A stretch of 9,952 bases of DNA from Tissierellia bacterium (GTDB taxonomy: Bacteria; Bacillota; Clostridia; Tissierellales; Tepidimicrobiaceae), in NCBI GenBank assembly GCA_012798935.1, contig JAAZMG010000243.1, forward strand, positions 1 to 9,952. Direction: 5' to 3'. Numbering within the stretch: position 1 is the first letter of the stretch; every line of letters begins with the position of its first letter. Of this stretch, positions 1-6,649 are shown piece by piece. The notes under the pieces are model-generated. The model saw only the letters and a program-made list of their open reading frames with translations, had not been told where the DNA came from and did no database searches. The position numbers and the translations under genes are program-made.

Positions 1-27
1 AAACTATAAGTAAATTATTTTAGTAAT

Positions 28-66
28 AACTTTCTTTTTCGGTGCCTGGCACCAAAAAAGAAAGTT
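28..66. repeat. 39-bp near-perfect palindrome with GGTGCC-T-GGCACC core
   Basis: Two 19-nt arms (28-46 and 48-66) flank a single central T and pair at every position but one. The core GGTGCC/GGCACC is GC-rich in an otherwise very AT-rich region, and the outer parts are T-rich/A-rich arms. The core resembles a palindrome I remember as recurrent in intergenic DNA of Firmicutes, sometimes discussed with REP-like repeats and IS200-like (RAYT) transposases; that link is from memory. It could also act as a bidirectional terminator, since both strands carry a U-rich 3' arm. No transposase is visible next to it. Confidence 0.6.
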
Positions 67-146
67 GTTTGTAATATATCTTATTCATTTAAATTTATGT
101 GGCAATATCCTCCTGGGTTTTTCTTTAAGTATTTGGATTCTAAAGG

Positions 147-182
147 CTAATAGGATAAATCCATATGGATCTATCCTATTAG
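147..182. repeat. 36-bp palindrome, possible bidirectional terminator
   Basis: Arms 147-157 and 172-182 are perfect 11-nt complements. Inside them, one A/C mismatch separates a second perfect 6+6 palindrome (159-170, ATCCAT/ATGGAT). As RNA it would fold into one long hairpin on either strand. No clear U-run follows on either side, so its role as a terminator is weak. It lies about 100 bp beyond the stop codon of the FMN oxidoreductase gene, where a 3' transcript end is expected. Confidence 0.45.
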
Positions 183-220
183 TTTGGGAAATAAAACATT
201 TCAATATTTTTCTAGAAATG

Positions 221-247
221 AAATAGCCATTATTTTGGAGGCCATTT
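221..247 (-). terminator. Weak hairpin 3' of the FMN oxidoreductase gene
   Basis: On the minus strand, AAATGGCC and GGCTATTT pair over 8 bp (one G-U) around an 11-nt loop, about 30 nt after the stop codon at 278. The sequence that follows is only moderately U-rich, so this is a weak terminator candidate. The palindromes further left may do the job instead. Confidence 0.3.
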
Positions 248-277
248 AATAGGTGTCACATTTATTTTCATTTAAAT

Positions 278-1831
278 TTAAACCATTTTTACTGCCTTTT
301 GTTTCAATTCCATAAAAGAAGGAATGCCTGCTACCTCTGATGCTTCTTTAGTTAAGGCTATAATATCCTCTCTTTCAATTTTATTTAAAGAAAATTTTCT
401 ATTAAGAGCCATAAGCTGTTTAAGTCCTGTTGAAACCCTATTAATATAAGAATATACACCAACAGCTCCAGGAGATATAGTATCTACTTTTGACCCATAT
501 ATTTCTTTTAACTCTCTAGTATGGCTAAATATTTCTTCAACAGTAGTGCCATATTTTAAAAGTCCTTTAGGGGTCTTTTCATTTTTAATTAAATCTCCTA
601 TTTTTTTACCTACCATTGCAGAAGCCATAGCAGCTCTTCCTATTCCTACCATAGATATATAAGGTGCTCCTAGGGATAATGCTTTAAAAATCTGATCTTC
701 CATAGCAATGCCACCAGCTATAGCTATCTTAGGTAAAGAGTAACCTTTCTTTTCCATCTCTTTAAGTAATTCATAAAGAACACTTTCCATATAAACTGTT
801 GGTAAACTCCATTCATTCATCATTTTACAAGGACTATTTCCAGAACCTCCACCAGCTCCGTCAAAAGTTACTAAATCAACTTTACATTCTGAAGCTATCT
901 TTAGAACTCTTAAAAGATCTACTGGATCATAACCTGCCATTTTAAAGCAGATTTGTTTAGCTCCTAAATTCCTTAATTCTTTAATTCTATTTTTTAATAT
1001 TTCTTCGTCCCACATTGGTAATCTTCCAATCTTATCAAAATGAGGGCCTATACCTTTTTTATATTTTTCCTGAATAGTAGGATCAGATGGATCTGGATAA
1101 ATTAAATATCCTCTTTCCTGGAAAGCAATAGCTTCTTCTAAACTATTAACCCTCCCCATACCTTGAATTCCTTTTGCAGCTTGACCAAATTTTAGTTCTA
1201 CTGCTGTTACGCCCAATTTCTCAATAGCATAATCTAATACACCTAAATTCTCATCGTCTACATTTGCCTGTAATATAATTTGTCCATAACCATGATCATA
1301 TTTTTTAAAACTCTGAACCATTTCTTCCAAAAGTGGCGATTTAGATACTTTATTGTTTTTTATCTCTAATTCCGAGTCCTTTGCAATTACATCTTCTCCA
1401 ATTACTACCAATACACCTGCTAAAGCCGCTCCTGCATAATAATCTTTCCAATTAAGCTTTGCCATTGCAGGCATTATTATAGGTGCTTTTAATTTTATTT
1501 GCTCTTCAAGACCCATTTTTGAGCTTATATCCACATTTGGATAGGTAGGTTCATAAGAGTCTAGATCTATACCGGTAGCTCCAAATACTCGTCCGTTTAT
1601 ATTGAAATGGGAAAAGTCTACAGGATAGATTTTTTCAGATGCAAATTGATTTTTATCTGCACCAACTGGATAAAGTGCTTCTGTGCCACGAATAGCTGAA
1701 TTACCTACTTCACATGTCCCAATACAATCGGCAGTACATGTGGAACACATACCTGAAAAAGGTGATAAGTTTTCAGGTGTTCTCATTTTAGTATTGGTTA
1801 CCGTACTTGATAATGATGGACTAAAATTCAT
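278..1831 (-). CDS. FMN-binding glutamate-synthase-family oxidoreductase
   Basis: The 517-residue protein matches the central FMN/synthase domain of glutamate synthase as a stand-alone protein. It has no glutamine amidotransferase domain and no NAD(P)H-binding subunit beside it. Visible features are a glycine-rich DGAGGGSG segment (about 324-331), which resembles the flavin/substrate loop of the GltB family, and IAGGIAMEDQ plus GIGRA (371-399), typical of the phosphate-binding end of the FMN barrel. Near the N terminus is a cysteine cluster C29-x2-C32-x3-C36-x3-C40 followed by EVGNSAIRG; stand-alone archaeal and clostridial members have such a cluster, and it may hold an iron-sulfur centre. 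It is probably cytoplasmic. The ATG at 1831 follows AAAGGAG at suitable spacing. It is transcribed from its own promoter (1964-1992), not from the upstream regulator. Substrate and electron donor are unknown: glutamate synthase activity is possible, but another FMN-dependent reaction cannot be excluded. Confidence 0.85.
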   Translation of the reverse strand: MNFSPSLSSTVTNTKMRTPENLSPFSGMCSTCTADCIGTCEVGNSAIRGTEALYPVGADKNQFASEKIYPVDFSHFNINGRVFGATGIDLDSYEPTYPNVDISSKMGLEEQIKLKAPIIMPAMAKLNWKDYYAGAALAGVLVVIGEDVIAKDSELEIKNNKVSKSPLLEEMVQSFKKYDHGYGQIILQANVDDENLGVLDYAIEKLGVTAVELKFGQAAKGIQGMGRVNSLEEAIAFQERGYLIYPDPSDPTIQEKYKKGIGPHFDKIGRLPMWDEEILKNRIKELRNLGAKQICFKMAGYDPVDLLRVLKIASECKVDLVTFDGAGGGSGNSPCKMMNEWSLPTVYMESVLYELLKEMEKKGYSLPKIAIAGGIAMEDQIFKALSLGAPYISMVGIGRAAMASAMVGKKIGDLIKNEKTPKGLLKYGTTVEEIFSHTRELKEIYGSKVDTISPGAVGVYSYINRVSTGLKQLMALNRKFSLNKIEREDIIALTKEASEVAGIPSFMELKQKAVKMV

Positions 1832-1923
1832 AATCTTTACATCTCCTTTTGTTTTTTATTCTGTCTAATTTAAAATGTCCCTTTAATCATAACAAAAAGG
1901 TAGCATTAAAAGACGAAATATGC

Positions 1924-1961
1924 CTTTTACTATTATTAAATCACTTTTATTATTGTTAAAT
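1924..1961 (-). promoter_or_regulatory. Tandem 18-bp direct repeat over the predicted transcription start
   Basis: Two 18-nt copies, 1924-1941 and 1944-1961, match at 16 of 18 positions with a 20-bp period, about two helical turns. On the minus strand the unit reads ATTTAAYAATARTAAAAG. They start just downstream of the -10 box at 1964-1969, so they cover the expected +1 and the first transcribed bases. This is where a repressor would block transcription. The region is AT-rich, so chance similarity is possible. The binding protein is unknown; the adjacent IclR-type regulator is the obvious candidate. Confidence 0.4.
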
Positions 1962-1963
1962 AT

Positions 1964-1992
1964 ATTATATGTTAATTTTGGGTCTATGTCAA
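1964..1992 (-). promoter_or_regulatory. Perfect consensus SigA promoter for the FMN oxidoreductase gene
   Basis: On the minus strand TTGACA (1992-1987) and TATAAT (1969-1964) are separated by exactly 17 bp, a full consensus vegetative promoter. Transcription should start near 1957, giving a leader of about 125 nt before the ATG at 1831. A 15-bp AT-rich palindrome (1993-2007) abuts the -35 and could be an UP-like element or an operator. I see no recognisable riboswitch in the leader, only a weak bulged stem (AAAAGGCAT against ATGCTACCTTTT) around 1904-1928. Confidence 0.85.
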
Positions 1993-2007
1993 TATTAAAT
2001 TTTAATA
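1993..2007. promoter_or_regulatory. 15-bp palindrome abutting the -35 box
   Basis: TATTAAATTTTAATA is a perfect odd-centred palindrome centred on 2000, directly upstream of the -35 hexamer. Its core TTAAATTTTA is identical to the arm of the larger inverted repeat in front of the IclR-type gene (2922-2946). It may be a shared half-site for that regulator, or simply an A/T-rich UP element. The low-complexity composition weakens the comparison. Confidence 0.3.
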
Positions 2008-2017
2008 GATTGAAAGT

Positions 2018-2062
2018 ATAAAAAAAAAATCCCCTATCTATAAAACCTCTAGATAAGGGATT
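2018..2062 (-). terminator. Rho-independent terminator of the IclR-type gene
   Basis: On the minus strand, AATCCCTTATCTA pairs with TAGATAGGGGATT over 13 bp (one G-U) around a 9-nt loop. A run of T follows, seen as A at 2020-2029 on the plus strand. It starts 26 nt after the regulator's stop codon and ends just before the promoter of the next gene, so the regulator and the FMN oxidoreductase are separate transcription units. Confidence 0.92.
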
Positions 2063-2088
2063 CATATCAATATAATTTTAAAAAATGA

Positions 2089-2874
2089 TTAGTTAATAAC
2101 CCTAAGATAATTTGTAGCTTCATTGGATACTCGTAAAATATCATCTATCCATTTCTTTTTATTCTCTTCAGTAAACCTTGTTGTTGGTCCAGATATTGTA
2201 ATGCAGGCTATTGCTTCATTATTTAAATCAAATACAGGTGCACCTATACAGCTAACTCCTATTTCTCTTTCCTCCCTATCGAAGCCATATCCAGCTTTTC
2301 TTATTTTTGCCATTTCTTCGATAAGTTCTTCTTTGCTCACTATAGTATTGTTTGTATGTTTAGTTAGTTCTATTTTATCCATTATTATTTTTTGGGTTTC
2401 TTCAGGTTTATAAGCTAATAGAATTTTTCCTGCAGCAGTACAATGTAATGGTGCTACTGCCCCTGTTTTGGTAAACATCTTTACCAAACTATCACTTTCT
2501 TCCTGAGCAATATATACAATTTGGTAGTTATCCATAATAGTTAGATTAGCAGTTTCACCAGTAAGATCCTTTAGCTTTTTGAAATATGGTTTTAAAGAAA
2601 CAGAAATACGATTTTGATCATAAGCTAACATTCCAATTTGCCAAAGTTTTAATCCTAATTTGAACTTTTTTGTTTTATCATCTTGTTCAATTATATTACA
2701 TTCTCTTAATGTATTTAATATATGATATGTGGCACTTACTCCATAACCTAACCCATTACTTATTTCCGTAACTCCAAGTTCTTTTTCTGAATAAGCAATG
2801 TATTCAATTACTTCTATAGCCTTTATAACAGAGCCTATCGTTTTCCCAGTTTTTGTTCTCTCTTTCTTTCCCAT
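2089..2874 (-). CDS. IclR-family transcriptional regulator
   Basis: The 261-residue, full-length IclR-type protein has an N-terminal winged helix-turn-helix (about 13-75; 'SVIKAIEVIEYIA', then the recognition region 'VSATYHILNTL') and a C-terminal effector-binding domain (about 90-258). Family signatures are visible: PLHCTAAGK (142-150) and GYGFDREEREIGVSCIGAPV (195-214). Members control catabolic operons as repressors or activators in response to small carboxylates, sugars or aromatics. The ATG at 2874 follows GGGGG with 7-nt spacing. It lies downstream of the kinase on the same strand but behind a terminator, with its own promoter region, so it is probably the local regulator of the transport and catabolic genes and of itself (inference from position). 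The lysine-rich first 12 residues are compatible with DNA contact. The ligand cannot be read from the sequence. Confidence 0.95.
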   Translation of the reverse strand: MGKKERTKTGKTIGSVIKAIEVIEYIAYSEKELGVTEISNGLGYGVSATYHILNTLRECNIIEQDDKTKKFKLGLKLWQIGMLAYDQNRISVSLKPYFKKLKDLTGETANLTIMDNYQIVYIAQEESDSLVKMFTKTGAVAPLHCTAAGKILLAYKPEETQKIIMDKIELTKHTNNTIVSKEELIEEMAKIRKAGYGFDREEREIGVSCIGAPVFDLNNEAIACITISGPTTRFTEENKKKWIDDILRVSNEATNYLRVIN

Positions 2875-2921
2875 TATAATACCCCCAAATTTAATTGTCC
2901 AAACTACTTTTCCATATGTTA

Positions 2922-2952
2922 TTAAATTTTAGATACTAAAATTTAAATTATA
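2922..2952 (-). promoter_or_regulatory. Predicted promoter -10 and 25-bp palindromic operator of the IclR-type gene
   Basis: A perfect 11+3+11 inverted repeat (TTAAATTTTAG-ATA-CTAAAATTTAA, 2922-2946) lies 47 bp upstream of the start codon. Directly beside it, TATAAT occurs on the minus strand (2952-2947). No good -35 is found at 16-18 bp (best: TATTGG at 16, TTGGAA at 14). If this -10 is used, transcription starts inside the palindrome, the classic position for autorepression. AT-rich composition raises the chance of accidental symmetry, but a perfect 22-bp pairing is long. Confidence 0.5.
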
Positions 2953-3152
2953 TATTTAATTAAGCATTCCAATATAGAATATCCCTCTGTAAACCTAAAT
3001 AAAAATCTAGGACTCCAATCCTCGGTGGTACAATATTTTTATCAGAAAATAAATACCTCCTAGAAAGAATAACGTTTGTACATGAAAATTATACCAACAA
3101 ATTGTCCAAAATGCAACATTAAGCATTCATTGGACCATACTTATATACCAAT
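2953..3152. other. Intergenic region without a recognisable gene
   Basis: These 200 bp lie between the operon terminator and the IclR promoter. They contain a minus-strand AGGAGG (near 3057-3062) with no usable start codon after it, and an isolated plus-strand GGTGGTAC string (near 3034-3041). A 41-codon plus-strand ORF (3082-3207) with a CPKC motif begins here but lacks a ribosome binding site and runs through the terminator. I see no tRNA, repeat or mobile element. Confidence 0.6.
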
Positions 3153-3200
3153 AAAAAATTACCTTAAGATAAAAATCCCTTTCTATCTTGAGGCAATTTT
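3153..3200 (-). terminator. Rho-independent terminator of the aldolase-dehydrogenase-kinase operon
   Basis: On the minus strand a 16-position stem (3199-3184 with 3171-3156; one mismatch, one G-U) encloses a 12-nt loop. It is followed by a six-U stretch overlapping the end of the stem and a further AUU. It begins about 50 nt after the kinase stop codon at 3250, so it ends the catabolic transcript and isolates the IclR-type gene. Confidence 0.88.
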
Positions 3201-3249
3201 ATACTAAAATATATACCTATGTTTCTATAACTATATTTTAAATATTTTA

Positions 3250-4749
3250 TTAAAAAATATTATCAGCCTTTTCATGCATTAGGGGCTTTAAACTAGGATA
3301 TAGTTTTTGGTATATACTAAAACATTTATCATATATATCCATATTCTCTGAATTTGGACATACACTCTTTAAGAATTTATTTGGATTTGGAATTTCATCA
3401 ATATCCTTATATATATTTGCAGCCATACCAGCCATGAAAGCTGCACCTAATGCAGCAGCATTACCTGCTTCCATAGATTTATATGGAATATTTAAAATAT
3501 CCGATCTCAATTGTAGTGCTAGGGAACTTCTACATACCCCTCCAACACATCGAATAAATTCAGGAGCTACATTCCACCTGTTTTGTGCAATTAAATATAG
3601 TTGTTTAACTCCATATGCTGATCCTTCATAGATAGCACGAGCCATATCCTTTTTATTTGTTTCTAGATTAAGACCAAAGAATACCCCACAGGCTTTGGGA
3701 TCAAACACAGGGCTTCTCTCTCCTGAGAGATACGGTAAAAATATAATTCCACTAGATCCAGGATTAGTATTTAAAACTATCCTTTCCATATCACTTATAT
3801 CTTCTAATTGTGAAAAGAAAATATCTTTTGCCCATTCTATAGCTGCACCCGTTGTTGACATTGCACCATGTGCTAACCATAACCCAGGTATAACATGACT
3901 TCTATTCATAAAAGCTTTGTCAAATTTAGGTTTGGTTAAACAAAAGGTAAGTACACCAGAGGTACCCATACTTTCAAATACATCCCCATGTTGCTTTAAC
4001 CCTAGTGCAAAACTTGCAGCAGCAGTATCAGCGCTACCAATTGATACAGGAATTCCTGCTGGAAGTCCTATCTTTTTTGCAATTTTTTCTTGAAGAACCC
4101 CTACTTTGTGAAATGAAGGCTTTATATCTGGCAAGATATCAGGATTAATGCCTGATATCTTTACCAATTCTTCATCCCAACAATATGGGTTCCCTATATT
4201 TACCAATCCTGATAAAGACGCAATGGTAGGGTCAACAGCTACCTCACCTGTAAGTTTGGCTGCTAAAAAAGTATTTAGGTAACCTATTTTATAAACTCTT
4301 TCCCATGATTCAGGTTCTTCCCTTTTAAGCCAATTCAAAAGGCCTACTGTACATGTTGAAGGGCTTGGATTGTTTCCAATTTTTGAAAAATAACCTTCCC
4401 TTCCTCCCAACATTTCCGCATACTTAGATACCTCTTCAGAACTCCTATTATCTAAATATATTACTCCTGGCCTAATTGGATTTAGTTTTTTATCAAGTAA
4501 CACAAGTGTTGGGGATGTTACACTAAATCCTATAGCCTTTATATCATCCTTATATCCAAAAGTAATTTCCTTCAATAATCTCTTTAGATTAAACATCAAA
4601 ACGTTTAGGTCCATTTCCATATGACCTTCATCCGATTTTAATATAGTAGACTCAACTGATGCACATTTGATAAGCTTGCCCTTAGTATCATAAATAGAAG
4701 CCTTAACATTACTGGTACCTGCATCGATTCCTAATAATAAAGGTCCCAT
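3250..4749 (-). CDS. FGGY-family carbohydrate kinase (xylulokinase/gluconokinase-like)
   Basis: The 499-residue protein has the typical length and both halves of the FGGY fold. ATP-dependent phosphorylation of a ketose, polyol or aldonate is expected in the cytoplasm. Motifs seen: phosphate-1 loop GIDAGTSNVK (7-16), sugar-contact region YLDNRS (98-103), catalytic base Asp241 in GSADTAAAS, phosphate-2 MGTSG (261-265), GERSPVFDP (343-351) and adenosine-site GGVCRS (403-408). The 'QMHG' signature of E. coli-type xylulokinase is replaced by SVTSPT (76-81), so the substrate is probably not D-xylulose. The ATG overlaps the dehydrogenase stop codon by one base (TAATG), showing translational coupling; an AGGTGGAG ribosome site lies inside the upstream gene. 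It is the last gene of the catabolic block. The family is certain; the substrate is unknown, with a ketose or keto-acid sugar made by the dehydrogenase the best inference. Confidence 0.93.
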   Translation of the reverse strand: MGPLLLGIDAGTSNVKASIYDTKGKLIKCASVESTILKSDEGHMEMDLNVLMFNLKRLLKEITFGYKDDIKAIGFSVTSPTLVLLDKKLNPIRPGVIYLDNRSSEEVSKYAEMLGGREGYFSKIGNNPSPSTCTVGLLNWLKREEPESWERVYKIGYLNTFLAAKLTGEVAVDPTIASLSGLVNIGNPYCWDEELVKISGINPDILPDIKPSFHKVGVLQEKIAKKIGLPAGIPVSIGSADTAAASFALGLKQHGDVFESMGTSGVLTFCLTKPKFDKAFMNRSHVIPGLWLAHGAMSTTGAAIEWAKDIFFSQLEDISDMERIVLNTNPGSSGIIFLPYLSGERSPVFDPKACGVFFGLNLETNKKDMARAIYEGSAYGVKQLYLIAQNRWNVAPEFIRCVGGVCRSSLALQLRSDILNIPYKSMEAGNAAALGAAFMAGMAANIYKDIDEIPNPNKFLKSVCPNSENMDIYDKCFSIYQKLYPSLKPLMHEKADNIF

Positions 4750-5783
4750 TATGGTAGGATCTCCACCTTAATTCCTTCACCACTTTCAGCTACTCTAAAA
4801 GCTTCATCTGCTTGATCTAGTGGGAATTTATGGGTTATTATCTTTGATGCATCTATAGTACCATTTTTAATAAGCCTTATTGCCTTTTCATGATCCCTTC
4901 TGGCAGAAGCACTTGTACCAGTAATATTCAATTCTTTATAGTGTATCAAGTTTACATCTACCGGTGGCATATCTCCTACGGAGAAACCAGCAAATAGATT
5001 TATTGTACCACCTTTTCTTGCAATTTTAAGAGTATCATTAACAAGAGCAGGTATTCCTATAGCCATAATAACTACATCTGCACCAATTCCATCTGTGCTG
5101 TTTAACACTACTGTTTCAAGATCCTCTGAAGTTGGATCTACTACTATATCAGCACCTAACTTAAGGGCTGTTTCCCTTCTTTTTTCATTAGGTTCACTTA
5201 CAATTACCATTCCACCTGAACTCTTTGCTAATAAAAGATGCATAAGACCTATAGGACCTGCACCAAATATAACTACCGCATCTCCTAGTTTTATAGGGGA
5301 TTGTCTTTGACCATTAATACAACATGCTAAAGGTTCAGCAAGAGGTATATCTTCAATAGAAACTCCCTCAGGAACTTTATATACATTTCCAGATTTTAAT
5401 ACAGCAGCAGGTATTTTAACATATTCTGCAAATCCTCCATCGTATTCATATCCATGAGCTGTTCTATTTAGACATATATTCTCTTGGTCATGTTTACAAT
5501 AATAACATTTTAAACAAGGGACTATTGGTGCGATACTTACTAAATCCCCTTTCTTAAATTCTCCAACATCTCCACAAACTTCTTCTATAACGCCTGCAAA
5601 CTCATGTCCTAAAATAGAAGGAGTTCTAACACCTTTGGTTTTCCTTCCTCTATATATTCTAACATCTGTGCCACATATAAGGGAGGCTTTTACTTTTAAA
5701 AGCAACTCCCCTTCTTCTAATACAGGCATAGGCACTTCTTTTAATTTTATATCATTAACTCCTTCAAATACTAATGCCTTCAC
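4749..5783 (-). CDS. Zinc-dependent medium-chain alcohol/polyol dehydrogenase
   Basis: This 344-residue MDR-superfamily enzyme is of the sorbitol/threonine dehydrogenase type. The catalytic-zinc ligands are Cys37, His60-Glu61 (in GHE) and Glu150 (in PLAEPLAC). Structural-zinc cysteines are Cys90, Cys93, Cys96 and Cys104, all present. The Rossmann loop is GAGPIG (174-179), and an acidic residue at the end of beta-2 (Glu197 in VSEPNEKR) favours NAD over NADP. It should oxidise a secondary alcohol of a sugar, polyol or sugar acid to a ketone, or run in reverse. The start is GTG at 5783, preceded by GGGGGG at 9-nt spacing. It sits 23 bp downstream of the aldolase and overlaps the kinase by one base, so it is the middle gene of an operon. 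Polyol dehydrogenase is more likely than threonine dehydrogenase because a sugar kinase and an aldolase flank it. The exact substrate is unknown. Confidence 0.93.
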   Translation of the reverse strand: MKALVFEGVNDIKLKEVPMPVLEEGELLLKVKASLICGTDVRIYRGRKTKGVRTPSILGHEFAGVIEEVCGDVGEFKKGDLVSIAPIVPCLKCYYCKHDQENICLNRTAHGYEYDGGFAEYVKIPAAVLKSGNVYKVPEGVSIEDIPLAEPLACCINGQRQSPIKLGDAVVIFGAGPIGLMHLLLAKSSGGMVIVSEPNEKRRETALKLGADIVVDPTSEDLETVVLNSTDGIGADVVIMAIGIPALVNDTLKIARKGGTINLFAGFSVGDMPPVDVNLIHYKELNITGTSASARRDHEKAIRLIKNGTIDASKIITHKFPLDQADEAFRVAESGEGIKVEILP

Positions 5784-5806
5784 TAAAATCTGCCCCCCAA
5801 AATTAT

Positions 5807-6604
5807 TTATCCTCTAAAATTTTTATATTCCTTCATAGCATCTGTAGCTGTTTTGCCATCATGAACAACAGCATTAATAGCAACTATTGCAGCAGTTGGA
5901 TCTTCATCGGAGAATACACATCTTCCAAATGTTACCCCAAATGCTCCTGCTTGTAATGCTTCTTCTGCTAATCTAAGGTAATCTATAAGAGTTTCTCCAT
6001 CTCCACCACCAGCTACAACTACTTTTGCAGGAGCTGCTGCTTGTACAGCTTTAGCAAAGTTTTTAACTGAACCATTCCAATTTGTCTTGATTATATCTAC
6101 TCCAAGTTCTGCTGCTACTCTTACTGCATAATCTGCATGATCCTTTGGTTCTTTAATTTCAGATCCACGTGGATATGAATGTGCTACTAATGGCATACCA
6201 CAAGATGCTGCAGCTTTACTAATTTTTGCTAAGAATTTAACTTGTTCTATTTGCTCTGGTCCACCAAGAATAAGTCCTACTGAAATTGCATCTGCACCAA
6301 ATCTAACTGCTTCTTCTACATCTGCTACAGGTATATCTATATCATTATGATAAAGTGAAAAGGTAGTTGATTTCAACACTAGTGGTACTTTTCCTGCATG
6401 TGGTGCGTATACTTTTTCTGCAATCCCTTTATGCATTGTAATAGCATTTGGACGACCTGCTACCATCTTTTTTACAATTTCCTCAGCATTTTCAAGGCCT
6501 CTAAGAACTCCTCTTCCTGTACTATGATCTAATGTTACTCCTACATATTTACCTGATTTTTCATTTGTAAGTCGATTTAATCTAATTTGTTTACCTAAAA
6601 ACAT
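5807..6604 (-). CDS. DhnA/FbaB/LsrF-family class I (Schiff-base) aldolase
   Basis: The 265-residue TIM-barrel protein belongs to the group of archaeal-type class I fructose-bisphosphate aldolase, LsrF and ADH synthase. Seen: TLDHSTG (24-30) with the conserved Asp26; AHSYPRG (141-147), matching the YPRG segment of the family; the Schiff-base lysine Lys173 in DIIKTNW; and two phosphate-binding stretches, AGGGDGE (198-204) and FGRCVF (226-231). The reaction is reversible cleavage of a phosphorylated ketose or keto-acid, usually giving DHAP or a similar fragment plus an aldehyde. The ATG at 6604 follows AAAGGAG. It is first in the catabolic block, 23 bp before the dehydrogenase, with a promoter candidate at 6674-6701. 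An FGGY kinase paired with this aldolase type is also seen in AI-2 processing (LsrK/LsrF), but the other lsr genes are absent here. Specificity is not determined. Confidence 0.92.
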   Translation of the reverse strand: MFLGKQIRLNRLTNEKSGKYVGVTLDHSTGRGVLRGLENAEEIVKKMVAGRPNAITMHKGIAEKVYAPHAGKVPLVLKSTTFSLYHNDIDIPVADVEEAVRFGADAISVGLILGGPEQIEQVKFLAKISKAAASCGMPLVAHSYPRGSEIKEPKDHADYAVRVAAELGVDIIKTNWNGSVKNFAKAVQAAAPAKVVVAGGGDGETLIDYLRLAEEALQAGAFGVTFGRCVFSDEDPTAAIVAINAVVHDGKTATDAMKEYKNFRG

Positions 6605-6649
6605 AGTTATCCATCTCCTTTTGTTTATATTCTAGCTTATTTTTATAAT

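Noticed and set aside
3034..3041. GGTGGTAC on the plus strand, resembling part of the T-box antiterminator motif
   Set aside because: The following CCGCG is missing, there is no terminator/antiterminator pair, and no plus-strand gene lies downstream.
3057..3062. Minus-strand AGGAGG that looks like a ribosome binding site
   Set aside because: No ATG, GTG or TTG at workable spacing opens a frame after it.
3082..3207. 41-codon plus-strand ORF with a CPKC motif
   Set aside because: It has no ribosome binding site, runs antisense through the operon terminator hairpin, and has no supporting context.
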